The notes below the pieces were generated by a model, which saw only the letters and a list, made by a program, of their open reading frames with translations, made no database searches and was not told the origin of the DNA. Positions 1 through 13,666 of a stretch of 64,000 bases of DNA are shown piece after piece; position 1 is the first letter of the stretch; each line of letters opens with the position of its first letter. Location: positions 12,395,301 through 12,459,300 of the forward strand of contig NW_027184085.1 in NCBI RefSeq assembly GCF_041296385.1, read 5' to 3'. The position numbers were made by a program, and so were the translations under genes. Origin of the DNA: Aphelocoma coerulescens. Taxonomy: Eukaryota; Chordata; Aves; Passeriformes; Corvidae.

Positions 1-544
1 TAGTTTTTCCATTACATTATGATGAAATTAATTTTGGATTAAGAGAGAGAAAAGTAAAAAGCAGAGTAGTTATCTGGATCTACTCTTGGCTAGGTCACAA
101 GATAAATTCTTTATTAGTTCAAGCTCCAAATGGTGCAAGGTTCTTTGATAGGCAAAGTAACTATGAACCCTAGATCAAAGTCATTATAATTTAATTATGA
201 GTCTAACACTTTTGTGAGCACTCAATTATAATAAAACCAAGCATTTGCAACTAGTGTTCCGACAAAATCCTGAAAATGCCTGCATGTGTCCTGCTGTCAT
301 TGACATCTCTGGCACTCTTCCCTGCAGACCTGTTTCTGTCAACAGAACCTCCAAGGACAGCACAGGTTTTGGGAATGCCAGCATGATGCACTCACATTAC
401 TCCTATTTATCCAAAAATAACATCTGAGAATTCCTTATTCAACATGAATAAAGCAAGCACAATACATTCATTTTAATTTACAGATACATTAATCACTCAA
501 CCAAACCCTTGAGGTGAGCATTCTCCACTTATTAAAATTTTAGA
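1..544. other. AT-rich unassigned sequence
   Basis: No gene, RNA or repeat is recognised here apart from the CR1 edge near 545. The 60-codon open frame at 245-427 starts with TTG and has no recognisable domain. Confidence 0.5.
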
Positions 545-580
545 AGGGAATATAATTCATATCAAACTTGATAACAGTGC
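545..580 (-). mobile_element. CR1 LINE fragment, left side of an LTR insertion
   Basis: A short stretch ending CAAACTTGATAACAGTGC aligns by eye with the CR1 reverse transcriptase region and continues on the other side of the solo LTR at 1163 onward. The left limit is approximate. Confidence 0.45.
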
Positions 581-1162
581 TGTTGTAGTTTAACCCCAGC
601 CAACAACCAGGCCCCAAGCAGCCTCTCACTCTGTCCCCCATTCCCCAGGATCAGGGAGAGAATTGGAATGGTAAAAGCTACAAAACTCATGGGTTGAGAT
701 AAAGAGAGTATAATAGGGAAAGCAAAAGCAAAGCAAAACAAGGAATTAAGTCACCACTTCCCATGGGCAGGCAGCTGTTCAGCCATCTGCAGAAGAGCAG
801 GGTCCCATCAAATGTAACAATGACTTGGTAAAACAAACCCCATCACTCCAAATAATCCCCCCCTCTTCTTCTTCCCCACACTTTATATCCTGAGTATGAT
901 GTCATATGGTCTGGAATATCTCTTTGGTCAATTTGGGTCACCTGTCCATTTTTTGTCTCCTCCCAACCTCCCAGGCCCTCCCAGCTTCCCTGCCAGCATT
1001 GCAGTACAAAAGCAGAAAAGGCCTTGGCTCTGTGTAAGCTCTGATCAGCAATAACAAAAACATCTCTATATTATCAGCCCTGTGTTCAGCACAAATCCAA
1101 AACATAGCCCTGTACTAGCCACTGTGAACAAAATTAACTGTACCCCAGCTGAAACCAGCACA
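581..1162 (-). mobile_element. Solo LTR (ERVL type) with 5-bp target duplication
   Basis: A 582-bp LTR in minus orientation: on the minus strand it starts TGTGCTGGTTTCAGC and ends AACTACAACA. It is flanked by exact AGTGC duplications at 576-580 and 1163-1167. A TATA-like GATATAAAG and an upstream TGACATCAT, similar to a cAMP response element, lie near 880-905 on the minus strand. No internal retroviral sequence adjoins, so it arose by recombination between the two LTRs of a former provirus. This LTR type is common in bird genomes. Confidence 0.9.
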
Positions 1163-1565
1163 AGTGCACTCACCTCCTGCATCCAGGGCATTGATGAATA
1201 CATTGAACAGAACTGACCCCACACTTGGGCTCTGAGGAGCACCACTGCTAAATGGTCACCTGTCAGTGTAGTCTCATTTGAGCCCTACCATCCAGCCTGT
1301 TCTTCACTTGGCACACCATGAACCTGCTCATCCCACTGCTGGACAGCTCGCCCAGTAGGATGCTGTGAAGGACAGTATCCAAAGCCTTACTAAAACCCAG
1401 AAAAACTACATCCACTGCCTTCCCTCCACCCACTACACAGGTGAACTTCCTGTAGAAAGATACCAAATTAAATGACCATAAATTTCCCTCTGTGAACTCA
1501 TGTTGCCTATGCCTGATGGTTATATTGTTCTTTAAATGCCTTTCTTCACACTCTCTACACCCTAT
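1163..1565 (-). mobile_element. CR1 LINE fragment, reverse transcriptase region
   Basis: The minus strand encodes degraded CR1 reverse transcriptase with a recognisable AVDVVFLGFSKALDTV segment (the FSKAFD region, with decay of the key aspartates' surroundings) and SILLGELSSSGMSRF. Stops and frameshifts are present, so it is a fossil. It forms the right side of the target of the solo LTR at 581-1162. Confidence 0.8.
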
Positions 1566-2529
1566 ATGATCTATTTTCATGGCATGAAAATCTAAGCAGA
1601 CAAAACCTGTATTTCCCCGCAGCACATCCTCTGAACGTGCAGGGCAGGAGAGCAGTGCTGCTGTAACACTGCACACAAGTGCACACAAGTGCACACATAG
1701 TCCTCCCAGAGGCAGGGCTGTTCCCAGTACATTTCTCCACTCTCAGCAGATGCACAAGCTCCCACTGCTAGATTTTTAACGCTGTATGTTTCCTTATTAA
1801 AGCATTTATTCTTTAAATAAGCCTGAGTCACAAAGCCAGCTAGACAACCCACTCCAAAATCATTATGCCATCTGTACACTGTTGGTGTAAATGCAGAACA
1901 GCTGCAGGCTTCCAATCTCTAGAAAAACCAGACATGTTCACTGGTGATTTCCCCAAAGATGACTTCCCCAAAGACAGCTACTTTTGGAGCAACACCAGCC
2001 AATTTTTGACTTATTCTACATAAACTCTGTATTGTAGAGTATACAGCTATTTAATCAGGACATGATGCAGTACTAAATCAAAAGACTTGCAAAACTTTAT
2101 CTGAAATATGTAAGGACCATATCATTAATGCAAACACACATGTACAGAACAACTTTTACTCCAGAGCCTAATTCTATGATTAAATTTTAATTATTTGGAC
2201 CTTTATTTTAAATCACTCATGGCAATTTGCAAGAGAACAGTAGGTACTTTGACCTAACACTTTGGAGTACATCATGAGTGAGTATTCAACAAGTAATTCA
2301 ACACAGTAAAAACCTAGAAAAATACTTCTGACATTTCTGGATTTCAAACAGGAATCAAAAAAATAATTGTCAACAAATACTGTAAGATATGTTAAGGCCT
2401 CCAGGAATACACATTCCTGTTTCCTGTATCCAAATCCCTGTTTTCTGAAGTTACACCTTTCTAATTTTAGACACCCAAGTCAGGCATCTAAATTAAGAGC
2501 CCCATTGCTCTGCTTCTACTCTGTACCTC
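1566..2529. other. Unassigned sequence between repeats
   Basis: Mixed AT-rich sequence. Open frames on the minus strand at 1555-1915 are extensions of the decayed CR1 frame or chance frames. Nothing else is recognised. Confidence 0.4.
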
Positions 2530-3215
2530 AGAGAGGGCGACTGCTGAGATCTGCCTCCAAGGCGGGGCAACCAGGTTCCTTGTTAACAGATCCTTTGGGG
2601 TGGATTAAAGCAAAACAGCACTGAATAACTGATATAACAATGAACAACTCCATTGAAACCATAACTGGAAAAGAATAGAAAGGGGTATATAGCTGTTCTG
2701 GAGGGTGTGATCACCCTAAAAGAGGAAAATTGGAAAGAGAAAAAGAGGGAAAGAGAGATAAGGGAAGAGATATCCCTACCCACGGCTCCAGCCATGTGTG
2801 GGTGATTGTGGTGTGTGGTTGTGATATTCAGCCCTGGTCTATTGGGTGGGGACCCAGATACAGATCGGAAATTGGGTTTTTATAACCCTGGTTCTCCCCA
2901 TAAATGCCCCAGAACTCCACCAGGAGTTCTGGCCATGCAGAGTCTTATTTCTGGAAGATTCTGGAGGAGGGGTAGCATCGAGAGGAGGGGGTGAGAGTGT
3001 GACTGTCTGTGCATCTGTGTGCACGTGGACAAAGCTCCTGAGTAAAGTTCCTGAGTTGTGCGTCGGCACAGTGGTGGATCACGGTGTGGGAAAGAGACCA
3101 GCAGAGAAAAAACCTCTACCCTGCCTCTGCAGGATCTATTGCTTAATGGCAGCTTGTCTTTTAGTTCAAAAACAGCTTGTTTAAGGCAAAATTTATCTGC
3201 AGGATGCAACTGTTT
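2530..3215 (-). mobile_element. Probable LTR, minus orientation, with TATA box
   Basis: A GC-richer block of about 690 bp that stands out from its AT-rich surroundings. On the minus strand it has a promoter-like GGGTTATAAAAACCC at 2874-2888, a long CT-rich tract downstream (about 2720-2765), and an ending resembling LTR U5 with GGAACCTGGTTGCCCCG. The outer edges and target duplications could not be fixed. Overlapping open frames of 62-141 codons on both strands show no domain. It could instead be part of another GC-rich repeat. Confidence 0.5.
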
Positions 3216-4689
3216 TGCTACTGTGACCTGAGTGATTCCAGTGATCTGAGCTGCCTCTGGACAGACACTGTGACTGTGACTGTCCAGTGACTGTGGAAGG
3301 AGCATGGACTCTCAAGGATTCCCTTCAGAAAACTTCCAAGTGAGAAAGATGAGTAATTTCTTGTATAGTCCACACTGAGAGAACTGTCCCTCTGAACTCT
3401 GTGGAATACTTTACTATAGCTTGTGCGTAAAAATAAATACATTAAAAGCTTTAAGTATTTGTAGAATCATACCTGCTTTTCATATACATTAAAATTCTTG
3501 CCACCACTTATTATAAAAGACAATAGACGGGCCTTCTTCTCAGGCTTTTTTTTAAATTTGTTAGTCATTTGGAATATCTTTGTATTCAAAAAATACACAG
3601 GTGTAAAGAATAACTTCTTGTTATTCTTCAACTACCTTCCTCATCCAACTGATGTGTTTCACAGGGTATTAACAGCATCATGGCATTGCAAAATGTCAAA
3701 TCTGATACTGTGCTGCATTGTTGCTATGACAATACTGCTCGTTCTCTGTAAGTGACACATTAAATTAGCTCCATGCAATATCCTGGCAACTTTCCAGTGT
3801 TTCTGTAATAGATATGCTTGGACATCATTGACATTACTTAATGCTATGTACAAAAGGCTTGGTTTTAATCAACCTGCCTCCTATAATTATTGAAAGAAAA
3901 TTGAAGGAGAACTAGGACGTAAAACTCCTGCTGTGCTCAGCAGGACAGGATCAGAGCATGGACTGTCTTGCTTGCTCTTCAAGAGAAGGAGAGGACAGGA
4001 AAAGGTCCTCTGTCTGCTCTATCTGTTGATCTCAAGCCATTTTAACAGCCACCTCAAAGATTTCTCTAGGAGCTAGTAGAGAGATGGAACTGAAAGAATG
4101 AAAAGGAATGAAGAAGAGACATCTAGGAAAGCAAGATATTACTGATTAAAACAAAAGAAATGAACGTGCCATTAGGTCTTGTGGTGCACAGAAGCTTAAG
4201 GCCTTGAAAGTTGTAATGAAAACCTGCTTTTGCTTAGGAATAACTGAGGGATTTTTTGCCTTGCTTTTAACAAGTACTGTATTCTCTTTTGGTGTCTGAG
4301 TCTTAATATACCCCTTTTTCACTGAGTTTCCATTATATTCTCTGTTGTCATTGAACTCTCATTCCTCCTGGGATAGGAAATGGACTCATTACCATCAGAT
4401 CTGTAATCAAATACAGAAGCACAATGGTCTACGAGACTTACCTATAAATCTCATTTTTATGCTGTAATTTATATATGTATTTCAAATATTTCAAATATCT
4501 GTAAAATTTTATTTGTAGTGCAAAGCTGCTTTTGAGTGGCAGAAAATTCACTGATTAACAGGCCACTTAGGTTTAACTATGCATATTATGAATGATGTGT
4601 ATTAAACTGAAACCATTACACTCTTTGCAGTAGGTTTGCTTCTTTCTACCGATGGTTTGTGTTTTCCCTTCTTCCATCAGCACTGTTTC
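3216..4689. other. AT-rich unassigned sequence
   Basis: No gene or repeat recognised. Short open frames at 3218-3442 (-) and 3498-3755 (+) show no domain. Confidence 0.4.
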
Positions 4690-4780
4690 ACATCTTTGTT
4701 AGCAGCTTGAACAGTGGTGTAGAGGGCACCCTCAGCAACTTTTCTGAGGACGCCAAGCTGTGTGTAGCATTTGAGTAAAT
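4690..4780 (+). mobile_element. CR1 LINE scrap
   Basis: The stretch with GGGCACCCTCAGCAACTTT and GACGCCAAGCTGTGTG matches the CR1 segment that encodes the catalytic FADDTKL region of reverse transcriptase. The aspartate codons are damaged. Limits are approximate. Confidence 0.7.
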
Positions 4781-5070
4781 GCTAATAGGCAAGAAAATTT
4801 AGTTTAGCATCACAAAAAATAATGCTGATTAATAATGGATGAAGTTATGCTACTAATACAATTATGCCTTGAAAATGCAAATATTTTAAGGACAAGAATG
4901 TAGAGAGTAGGATCCCTATCACTTCGGTTATCTGTCAGGACAAGAGCAAATGGATGATTTTGATAGAAAAATTGTTTTCTATTTTATTATGGTGTTATGT
5001 CAGAGGAGCAATTTCCCAAAAGATTCCCACCCATCAGATGAAAGACAATTACACTGTTCATATTTGTTGG

Positions 5071-5138
5071 GGAAAAAAAACAAAACAAAACAAACCAACA
5101 AACTCAAAAAAAACCCAAACAAACAAACAAAAAAAAAA
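5071..5138 (+). repeat. A-rich tract with CAAA/CAAAA units
   Basis: Nearly pure A with interspersed C. It could be the decayed poly(A) tail of a retroposed sequence or a simple repeat; no source sequence is recognised upstream. Confidence 0.8.
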
Positions 5139-8100
5139 GCTGCAGGCCTTTTTGGTCCTGGAAGGGTTTGCATTTGGCAACTCAGTTAGCAAGAGCTATC
5201 AGCAGATTATTGTGCAGTAGAACAGACATTTTTGATGATTACTTCAGACTTCAGGCAAAACTAGGTTTTATTATCCATTGGTTTATCTTTCAAACATTTG
5301 CAAATTAGATTACTGAATTGTAAGAATCATTCAGTTGCTTGTGGTCCCATAGTAATACATTTTTATGTGTTTTCTTTTGGTTCTTTGCAAGTACAAAGTG
5401 ACTTCCCAGAGTACAGGGCAAGAATAACTGAAATTCTTTGCCTGAACTATGCAGGAGGTCATGAAATGTTCAGGATTACCCCTTCTAGCAATAATCTGTA
5501 TTAATCTGTAAATCAATGAATAGAAAAAGCTGCTTCAGCTGTTAGGTCTCATTAGTGTTTAATTGCATGCAGAACAATCCCTTCTCACTTTTTTTGCTTC
5601 TGGAGACATGCAGAGGAAATTCCTTAGTCCTTTTCTCAGTGCAAAAGTTGTATCACTGTAATATTCAAATTGCTAAAAGTAGTATTTTTCTCCTGCTGGG
5701 AAGGAAATCACATTCTTCAACTCAATTCTCATTTACCTAAGAATTGGGAGAGGAATATAACCATAAGGTCCCTTTCTACTGCTGCAATTAATTCAAACTT
5801 GGTATGATCAAACCAAAAATATATAGTGTCTCTGGCCAAATCTGATCCTATGCTACAAAACCTGGGTAAAAACAAAGCCTTAATTCTACAATATAACAAA
5901 GAGGCTAACTAAATGAAACAGTATTTCTCTAAGAGTGTTGGCAAAACACCTCCCCACTTCAAAGGTGATTAATTAGTAATTTTTTTAAGCAGAATTGTCT
6001 GTCAGTAACACAGTACATGAAATCAGTTAGCTAGCCGGGGTCAACGTTTCACAAAAATTATGACTAAAACTTGAGGCATCTAAAGGCCAGAACCATATAA
6101 ACTTTATGAAAGTCTGGGAAATACTTTTTATTTCACACGAGACTGTTCAAACCCTTAATAAATCCTATTAAACATACTAAGCTCTAATTCCTTGAAGCAG
6201 GCAACCTGACAGTTTTGTGATATGAAACATGAAGTTTTATTTATATCACTCTTTTCACCTTGCTTAAATAGAGATTAAGTGTGTAGTCCTTTTAGTATAA
6301 AACACGCATACACAATCCAGTCACTGGTTTTTTATTACTTCCTGTCTCATTAAATTATCCAGGCTTATTCTGTGGACTAGGTTTCCTTATATGGAATTCA
6401 TATTCATATCAAAACATATTTTAATATTTTTGGAGTCTGAACCCTTTGGAGTTCATTGGAAGCTGATACTCAAAGCAAACCTTGGGTTGTTAAAGCGTAC
6501 ATTTAGTGAAATGATGAAAAAAGCCCTGTGGGATGCAAGTGTCATATATCACACATCTCTGATAAACACTGAAATCTCCCTCATTTGTCTGCTGTTTAGG
6601 CTCAGTTTCAAGAGTATGCTGCTGTAGTTTGTATGGTGAACAAATGGGAAGGTCCCAGTCAAAGAAAATGGAATTTCAGCTGCTGCTGTACCATGCTGGC
6701 AGGCACTAGACACAAGAAGGCTTCCTTCCTTGGGAGACCCTATCCTGCAGCTGCCAGGGGTACTGCAGGACTGCCAGTTTTTAAGCCCAGATCCTCTGCT
6801 TGTCTGTGAATGATTTCTCAGTGTTCAGCACAAAGGAGAGAAGAATCACTTCCCACATCCTAAAGTGGCTGTTGGACCTTGCTGACACAGACATGGCAAG
6901 GCTGCATTTTGTTGCCCTGAATTTCCTCTTAATAAACTAAATTATTGAGCAGAGAAACTTCATCAAACCTCATGAAAGCTACTGTGCTGATATAATCTCC
7001 CTGTAAGTGAATAATTTGTTTTGGTTTTGTTTTCAGTGTCAATATCTTTATATTACTTTACCTTTGTGTGTACATGTACATTGTTGATCAAGTAACTAAC
7101 TACTCACAGCTGCCAGCTCATTTTAGAGTAAACAAGAGTTAAAGGAAGCATTTCTGCATGAATATGTTTTTATGTGATAGGTGTGATACAGTATATTAAA
7201 ATTACTATAATTAATGTTGCTACTGTGGAAACTGTTATCTTACTATCAGATTAGTTTTTCATCATTAGCCAAACACAAACAGGAACTAAGTTACAAATGC
7301 TGTATTTTTATTATCCTTTATTCCAAAAAAATCAGAGTACCAAGCAGGCTAATACACAAAGAAAAAGTTGAAATCAAAAGCTATTGCTCAAGGCCAGAGT
7401 CAAAAGCCTGATTTGGGTCACTGGGACTATGGCAAATATGGGGATTAAGACATTGGTCTTTTGTGTAAGACATCAGCAAGTGAAAAGAAAATCAAGGGGA
7501 AAGAGAAGCACTTCTGTTCTTTTAAGGGAAAACTAGACAGAACAAATTAGGAGGAAAAACTCAAGTAGTTTTGTCTCTCCTAATCACAGATGCTTTGTCA
7601 GTTTCCTCTTTGATTGCATGGAGATTATAATAACAAGAATAATGGACAAATTTCACTGTAATCCAGAAAGGTTTCATTTTTTAATAGTGTTCACAGAGTT
7701 CCTCCATATGACTGGACATAAATTGCCAGGGAAATGAAAACGATAAAACCCACAGCTACTGATGTTAAATGATAAAAGGTAAAAAGGCAGCATTGTAACA
7801 TACATTATTGTGAGTTTTTTCCCAGGAAATATAATGACAGATATCTCCCTTTGTGTCTGACCAGTAAAATAAAATGTGTTTCCATAGTCTTAAAACATAA
7901 GTAACGACATACCTTTGTTTCTCCACAACTGCACTTCATTGAAAATTTTGAGATACTTTACTTATGTAAAACTAGTGAGAAATGAGAGCTAGCCAGTGTT
8001 ATACACTATTGCACAACTCTATTAAGCAATTCAACAAACCAATTTGCTGTTCAACATTTGTCCTGAGAATAACTACATCTGTGTATAATAGAGAGCTGAG

Positions 8101-11100
8101 TGTTCCTGCACCGGGCCCCAGCTCAGATAACAGCTGCTTATCCTGAAACTGCACAATAAAAACCCTAAAACTGAGCAAAAACATTATTAACAGAATGGAT
8201 AACGACAACTTGGAACACTCTGCCACAAGACAAACTTCTGGCAAGACATTAGTAAGTGTGTAAAAGTCCTATATATAGGAATAACAATTATATAGAGTCA
8301 TAAATGAGTAAGGGATAAATTCTTACGACTCAAGGCATAGACCACCAATGCATCTACAAGAGGTGGGAAGAAATACAGAGTTGAGGTATTATGGTATTGC
8401 ACATTCCTCTGAAGTTCACTCAATCTACCTTCATGGACAGAATGAAAAACCATTTATCTCATATGTGTCTAAAAATAACAGCCTTAAAGCAGGATCTGGC
8501 TTTTTTTAAGTCCTGCATTTAGATTTGTGTGAAACCTTTTGTGAAACACTGGACTTCTTTTGATTTGGAAAGCTGTGTCACTTCCCTGCATGTTAAGAAC
8601 TGTCATATGTTAGTCACACAATGTCTGTCTTTCCTCAAAGAAACTGTTTCTGCTTTCTATCAAAATATAAGTTTTCTGATTCTGTGATTTTGTTAATACT
8701 CATTTCCTGACTTTATTTATCAGGTGACTTTTGCTAAAGACCTGAGCATACTCTGATAATAATTAGGTAAAAGGATAAAATAACAAAGTAGATTGGGAAG
8801 AGATGGAGGAAACCAAACAACTGAGGAAATCATCTGCACAAACATTCCTCCTCAAAATTGATTCACCTATAAGGGTAGGGGGACAGGAAGAAGTTGTTGA
8901 AATAAATAAAGGATTTGGAGGAAGAAGAAAACCAACAATTTAAGACATAACAAGTTAATGAAAACTAGAAGCTTACAAGGCAGAGGATCCAGGTCAAGGG
9001 CAGGGATAGAAATCCATCTACTAGGGACCACTTCTAGTTTACTACACTGTGGAACAGTGCCCCATAATGTAAAAGCCCTGAATCAGTACTTTGTCAACTG
9101 GCAAGACTTCCACAGAAATAAATGGGACTTTGTGATTTCCAGAGGTTTATCTGGAAGTCATATCTAGTCCTAGAAAAGAGTACATACAAAACCCTAATAG
9201 GGACACAGGCAGGTACTTTCCTTACCTCTCTAGTTGAAATAAATCATACCCTTTTACTGTATCTCTTTAGGCGTGCATCTTCTTCCTCTTTTGAGGCTAC
9301 AACTCTGGTTCCTCACTTGGACTAGAATACACACTTGTTCTTGCCTAGGTCCTTCTCTGACTTTTTTCACCCCTCCTCTGAGGCAGAAGTAGAACTGTAC
9401 TCAGAAGTCAAAGGCTTACTGCTTCAAAGAAAGTTATCTTGACTATCAATTTCACATCTGGACACAGGATTACAAACTCAAGTTATATAAAGCACTCAAT
9501 CTATAGTGTTGCATCTGCTCTAAATATGGAAGACTGCTCGGATCCGATGCCACACACACTCGGCAGAAGTGAGGTGTGCAAGGGTGAGCCCATGAAAATA
9601 TTAATCTGCAGCAGAGTAATGAATATTAAGAAAAACAGGGGTTTGGTATGTCATAGTCTGTCATGAATAAAAAAGTCCAGAGTCCAAGGCTGGCCAGGTG
9701 AAGGCTGTCCAATGGAATGCTGCCCAAAGGCAACATGTGCGAAGTCACAGGTACTGCAGCAGAGCCATCTATGTGATGGAAAGCACAATGGCTTATGGTA
9801 CTTACAAGCATGGAATCCTTCCAGACATTTTTTTAAGGATATTAAAAACCCTAACTGTATTTACATTCTAGTTAGCTGTTAGACACTTGTTAGATACTTG
9901 TAGAAGTGTCCTTTGCACTGTTCTTTACACATCATTATTGACTGTCTTTTTAACATCAGAATTTGTGTTTAGGATTTCTTGAATAGAAAAAACCCAGTAA
10001 CTGCTGTTACTGTTTCAAGAATCTTCATCACCTTCTGACAGTCAGTGCAAGATTCAATTTCTTGACTTTGTGAAGCTTTTGTGAGAGTGTCTACATGAAA
10101 TGTTGGAGTATATTGCCAGTATGTTCCAGGGAGATGGCAACAACAGCGAAGATCTATGATACAGCTAAAGTGTTTTTATTATGCAAACGTGCTGGCTTAG
10201 AATTTGCTGTGGTGTACCTATATTGTGTCAGTTCATTCAGATGGAACCTATATCTGTAGATATGTTCCTTTCTCATCAATGTTAATGGTAAAAAACCTTT
10301 CCATAGCTAGAGAAACATTTCAGTTCAAATGCATTTTCATTTGAAATTGCCTACACCTTTCATGCTGTAATCTCATCAGCCACTATCTTTTTTCCATTGA
10401 AAATGAATTGCCTGTAAATAGAAATGATACCATTTTTGTTCTAACACAAATAACTGAACAGTCAAGAACAAAATAAAATGTAAAAAGAAATGTCAGCTTC
10501 ACAGACAGACAATAAAGTAGCATGGCCTGTTTCTTTTTTCTGAGTTGTGCGAGGCAGGGAATTCAGATTGTCAGTATTGTCAGATCTCACTACCAAAACC
10601 AAAAGGGACTGTTCAAATACTCAGATTTTTTAAAGTACATTCAGGATCCTTCCTCTTTTAGTTTTTTTCAGGTTTAAGTTTTAAAAAAATTTGCATGCCT
10701 TTGTAGATCAAAATGGGAAGAGTAAGTCTGGAAAGGTGGTCTTGATTTATGGTGTGATGGGAGTGTATTACAGCCATCCAGAAGACTTCTGTCCTTGCTT
10801 CTGAAAGGTCAGGAAAGATCTATTTTCATTCTGTGTAGTGCTGTGCATGCTGTTTTACTTTTTTATTGAATTAAAATTTTCAAACTCTATTCGCATGAAT
10901 GTTTTTAATGGTATCCAGGAGAGCTCCTTGTTGTCTACAAGGGATTTCTTAGTTCCCCAGTAAAATATTAAAAGAATCAGAATTCATTTTTCTTGCAGTT
11001 TTAGCAAAAAACTTATCACTGGTGACTAATAAATATTTTGTGTTTGTATATCTGCCTGGAACAAGACTTTTATTATTACTATTGTACCAAAAAGACCTAC

Positions 11101-13519
11101 TGTTTTTCCTCTCCCTGTAGGAATCTTTAAGGGATTTAACCCCCTTTGACATCCATTAGGTGAGGAGTACATAAATGGTTAGGCTCCTTTGAAATCCTAG
11201 CCTTACTTTCTGAAAGGCTGACTAAAACTGCTCTTTGCAGAATTAATTAACCATCTAGTGCTCAGCCTTGGAATTTACAGTGAGCTGATACACAAAAGCC
11301 GAAGGAGACCCAAGAAGAAAAGGTATTTATTGGCCATTAAATTCCCAAGCTTAATTAGTTTTATTCTTCTCAGGAATTCCCTAGTGTTAAATACAGGCAC
11401 AATTACTTGATTCAGAATAACTTGGCTTGTATTTCACTTTTAGGATTTGGAAATGAGATTATGCTTGTCCCAGTGAAGGATATACAAGTATGAGACATCT
11501 TTCCTCTCTAGTTTTTTAAGCAATTCATAGTGCGTGTTCCTTCTGTTCATTTTAATGTAAATAAAATCTCATTAAATAAACTTTTAAAAATGTATTTCCT
11601 GAAGATTTGGTCCTAAGTCAAAATTTATTAGTTAATCAAAGGACAGGATCTTCTGCCAAAAGTCCAGCAGATTTGTTTTGGGAGTTTACCTCAAAGAAGA
11701 TGAAAGATAAATTAAAACTAGGCAGAAATTTCATAGATTTGCAAAGGATTTGTTTTCTGAGACAATACATTGTGGACCCAGTTAAAAAAAAAAAAAAAAA
11801 AACCAACAAACCAACCAAAAACCACGAAGGCAGGTATGAGGCTAAATATGTAGAAATACACTTTTTAAAACTCTCAAAGATCCAGAGCTGAATGTGTTTT
11901 ATATCTCCATTAGGTTTGTATTAGATCACTTCCAAGAATTGTCCCAGATATTAGAATCTATTCAGATAATTTTCTGATTATTTCTATAAATATATAAATA
12001 TGGAATATTTTCTAAATACAAAAAGTATGAAATATGGAAATCTCTACTTCACAGTAATGCAGGATCTTTATTAATGAAATTTATAATTCTGCATTATCAT
12101 AAATGACAATTATTCATATTTGATAGACCAACCATATTTATACCTATGTTAGATTGAACGAAGGAATATTATTAGGAAGAACAGCTAAAAAGATGAAGAA
12201 GAAGTAAAAGAAGAAAATATAAAAGCAATAAAAGTAACTAAGGGATGAGATAATAAGAACAGTCTGTGAGCAGGAGTGTAAAACCTCTTACATGTTTATT
12301 CAAGCACCTTTAGGTGAAAGTATCCCCTATCCTCCAGGTTGCCCAGGAATAGCCATGTCCATTGTGAGAGTGGAGCTGGAGGAGGGATAATAAACTTGGG
12401 CAGAAGATGCTCTGTGAGTGCCCTTTCACGGTCCTGTTCATATTGCAAGCCAGGTCACTGCTCCTCTTTGGGCACTCTCAGAGGTAAAACTTCAGCCTTG
12501 CAACCAGTGATTTCACGGTCTGTGGACTCACTACAGATGCCCCCCTCCACAGGTGCTTACAAGATGGAGCTAGCCTTCATGCTGAAGATTATTTATCCAT
12601 CTATTTTCTTCTATTCATAAACGGCCACTTCAGCCCATACATTCATGGGCTCTGTCTTCACTGAGAAGCTCTCGCCTGTGCCTTACTGCCCTGTGTCTTC
12701 CCAAAGCACAACACAAAAGAATTGAGAATGATTTATGCTGAGAGATATTGGCGGTCCTGTGAGGAATTTGGGAGCTGTGTCTCTCCTAACCAAGTCAATT
12801 GAAATATGAAGACTTGAGAATGACTGAAATGAATTACCGAAAAACTTCTTAGTGGACCTAATTTGACGTTCTCATGCACAGTGAGTTCTGGGCAAGGGAG
12901 AAAGCCTAGTGAAATCCCCCATCCAGTAGGATTTGGTTTTAACTTTGTAATTTTTCTTCTAGAGACTGCTCACTGTTTTTCCCAAACTGGACTGCTTTCA
13001 GACAGCCTTTTATCTTCTCTGGAGACCAGCTTCAAGTGACAGCATTGGAAATGCTTGTCTTTGGTCCCTGTTTTACGTGTTTGGGAGCCTGTTCTGCTCT
13101 CACTGTAGGCACTGTTAGAAGGAAAACAAAAATCCTTTGGCCTTTGTAAGGCTTTTTAGGATTCATCAGTAAGGAGTGTGGTCTTACATAATAGAGATTT
13201 TCTCTCCTGAGGTTGTGTCCTACCTTATGTGGGCTGCCATGACAGGTAGTATTGAGATGGGGCAGAATGTAGAATTCTGATTTCTCAGAGAAGCCAGTCC
13301 TTCTGGTTTTTGCTGCATCAGTCTGGTAGATGAATGGAATGAGACAGCATCTTTTATATATGATAAAGTAGGTCACCTTTCAAATGTACATAAGAAGTGG
13401 GGTCAAAGTGGTTATTTAAGGGCCTTGATGAGGTCATGCAATGACTTTTGGATGAAATTTATCACCCAAGGGCATTCAAGGCCACTTTGCTCTGTGTATG
13501 AGACTTAAGAAGTTGCAAG
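5139..13519. other. Long AT-rich stretch without recognisable gene
   Basis: More than 8 kb of AT-rich sequence with only short chance open frames (60-114 codons). Apart from the A run at 11784-11802, no RNA gene, LTR or CR1 tail was recognised. A minus-strand GAATAAACATG motif near 12290-12300 could be a polyadenylation signal but has no supporting context. Confidence 0.4.
11784..11802 (+). repeat. Poly(A) run
   Basis: A run of 19 A followed by AACC units. No retroposed parent is visible upstream. Confidence 0.85.
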
Positions 13520-13625
13520 AGCCTTATACCTCTGGGACAGTACCCCCATGAAACCAGAGTGTGTGCCCCAGGATCCTGGACATCCCAGTGTCTGGCCTGA
13601 CACTGATGCTGGAACCAGGACTGGT

Positions 13626-13666
<41 letters not shown>

